This document shows, in pieces, positions 12,118 through 13,224 of a stretch of 13,224 nucleotides of DNA; positions within the stretch are counted from its first letter, which is position 1, and each line of letters begins with the position of its first letter. The translations under genes and the position numbers were made by a program. The DNA comes from Candidatus Thorarchaeota archaeon SMTZ1-83 (GTDB taxonomy: Archaea > Asgardarchaeota > Thorarchaeia > Thorarchaeales > Thorarchaeaceae). The notes under the pieces are model-generated. The model was not told the origin of the DNA, did no database searches, and saw only the letters and a program-made list of their open reading frames with translations. The stretch spans positions 1-13,224 of the forward strand of contig LRSK01000248.1 of NCBI GenBank assembly GCA_001563325.1. The letters are read 5' to 3'.

Positions 12118-13224
12118 CTACTCTTCTCGAGTTTTGACCTCGTCCTGCAATTCCTTAAGCTTGACAAGAGCATCGAGAGGTGTCGTTCGCTCCAAGTCCA
12201 TGTGTCGTATCTTCTCGACAATTGGGTCGTCAATAGTGAGGGCTTCAAGACTTGTCTGAATAGGTTCATAGGATTCGCTGCCATCTCCGAGATCAATAGC
12301 GCTCTCTTTCTCCAGCCTTGCGAGCATGGAACGAGCTCTCTTTACAACCTCTTCGGGAACTCCAGCTAACGCGGCTACTTGAACGCCATAGCTCTTATCT
12401 GTTCCTCCATCCACTACTTTGTGAAGAAATATGATTGTGTCGCCAGACTCTCTCGCAAGAGTATGGACATTCTTCACCCCATGATGAGTACTAGCCATCT
12501 CTGTTAGTTGATGGAAGTGAGTGGCGAACATTGCTCGTGACTTCATCTGGACTATTCGTTCAGCCACAGCCCACGCAAGAGCCATCCCGTCGTAGGTCGA
12601 TGTTCCCCTTCCAATCTCATCTAGTATGACCAAGCTCCTCTCAGTTGCATTGTTGAGGATGTTGGCGGTTTCAATCATCTCAACCATGAAAGTAGACTGA
12701 CGAGCAGTGAGATCATCAAAAGCTCCAACTCGCGTGAAGATTCTGTCTACTAAGCCTATCTCCGCAGACTTTGCAGGTACAAATGAACCCATCTGGGCGA
12801 GGAGCACAATCAAGGCGCACTGGCGCATAAAAGTCGACTTTCCAGCCATGTTTGGTCCTGTGACAATGATAAGCGCAAAGCCCCCATCACCTATCTCAAC
12901 ACTATTGGGAACGAATTCATTGGCACCGAGTATCATCTCCATAGAGGGATGCCGCCCATCCACAATTCTTATTCTCGTTCCCTCGGTCAACTTAGGCCTG
13001 GTGTATCTCCGGTTCACTGCTACTTCCGCTAATGATGTCAACACATCAGCTGTAGCTATAGACTCGGAGTTGGTCCGTAGTTCTTCTATCGCATCTCTTA
13101 CCTGACCTCTAAGGTTCTCATAGATCTCAAATTCGAGAGCGCTTATCTTGTCCTCGCCTGCAAGGACAGCAGCTTCCTTTTCCTTGAGTTCCGGCGTGAT
13201 ATATCTCTCTGCATTGGCCAGTGT
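12118..13224 (-). CDS. mutS: DNA mismatch repair protein MutS, C-terminal part (cut by window edge)
   Basis: MutS recognises mismatched bases and recruits MutL using ATP. The frame is open from the right edge, giving 368 residues of a protein that is normally about 850-900. The fragment starts in the clamp/lever region with LANAERYITPELKEKE (2-17), a signature of MutS1. The ATPase domain follows: Walker A GPNMAGKST (about 123-131), TRVGAFDDLTARQSTFMVEM (about 164-183), Walker B LVILDEIGRGTSTYDG (about 198-213) and ATHFHQLTE (about 234-242). KSYGVQVAALAGVP and a hydrophilic tail with PLDALVKLKELQ close the protein, as in MutS1, so it is not the MutS2 type with a Smr domain. It lies on the same strand as mutL, whose start is 8.6 kb further on. 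The stop is TAG at 12118-12120. Confidence 0.97.
   Translation of the reverse strand, partial: TLANAERYITPELKEKEAAVLAGEDKISALEFEIYENLRGQVRDAIEELRTNSESIATADVLTSLAEVAVNRRYTRPKLTEGTRIRIVDGRHPSMEMILGANEFVPNSVEIGDGGFALIIVTGPNMAGKSTFMRQCALIVLLAQMGSFVPAKSAEIGLVDRIFTRVGAFDDLTARQSTFMVEMIETANILNNATERSLVILDEIGRGTSTYDGMALAWAVAERIVQMKSRAMFATHFHQLTEMASTHHGVKNVHTLARESGDTIIFLHKVVDGGTDKSYGVQVAALAGVPEEVVKRARSMLARLEKESAIDLGDGSESYEPIQTSLEALTIDDPIVEKIRHMDLERTTPLDALVKLKELQDEVKTREE

Noticed and set aside
12090..12296. A short minus-strand frame inside the end of mutS
   Set aside because: It is in another frame of a conserved mutS C-terminus and has no ribosome site or recognisable domain.

Overview
The window reads as a piece of an archaeal chromosome of moderate G+C (estimated by eye at about 45%). 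All eleven recognisable genes lie on the minus strand, so transcription runs from high to low coordinates. The case for an archaeon rests on four things. AT-rich TATA-like boxes lie upstream of several genes at distances that suit archaeal promoters. The N-terminal winged-helix sequence of the small regulator is of a kind common in archaea, and it is fused to membrane helices. One ABC permease has an extracytoplasmic domain crowded with N-glycosylation sequons. Shine-Dalgarno motifs of the GGAGG/GAGGTG type precede ATG, GTG and TTG starts. A MutS/MutL pair is found only in part of the Archaea. An Asgard (Thorarchaeia-like) origin is a reasonable guess but is not proven from this sequence.

In the direction of transcription, 13224 to 12118 holds the C-terminal part of mutS, cut by the window edge. 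It is followed 31 nt later by a drug/ABC-2-type exporter: an ATPase (12086-11169) and its permease (11172-9719), overlapping by ATGA. The permease reading frame is broken near 10411-10465, probably by a deletion of about 40 nt. An imperfect palindrome of 40 bp sits just after its stop.

A new transcription unit starts at about 9576. It encodes a small membrane-anchored winged-helix regulator (9568-9116), a second ABC ATPase (9111-8329) and a large polytopic permease (8332-6689). The spacings are 4 nt and then a GTGA overlap. Just upstream of its TATA box lie three alternating TTGAC/GTCAA half-sites spaced exactly 11 bp apart, a strong candidate operator.

Next come two genes of the non-oxidative pentose phosphate pathway: ribulose-phosphate 3-epimerase (6588-5926) and a small transaldolase (5874-5212). 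Then an amidohydrolase of the YtcJ-like type (5098-3545) shares a unit with mutL (3535-1724), whose Shine-Dalgarno overlaps the amidohydrolase stop codon. MutL keeps all the endonuclease motifs. It is followed by a GT8-like glycosyltransferase-fold protein (1675-746) that lacks the DxD motif. Last is the start of a DUF1858-DUF438 protein (567-1), which runs off the left edge.

Functionally the window combines mismatch repair (MutS, MutL), two ABC export systems (one possibly self-regulated, one apparently damaged), sugar-phosphate metabolism and a few poorly characterised genes. I saw no tRNA, rRNA, CRISPR array, transposase or other mobile element. No gap between genes exceeds 300 bases.
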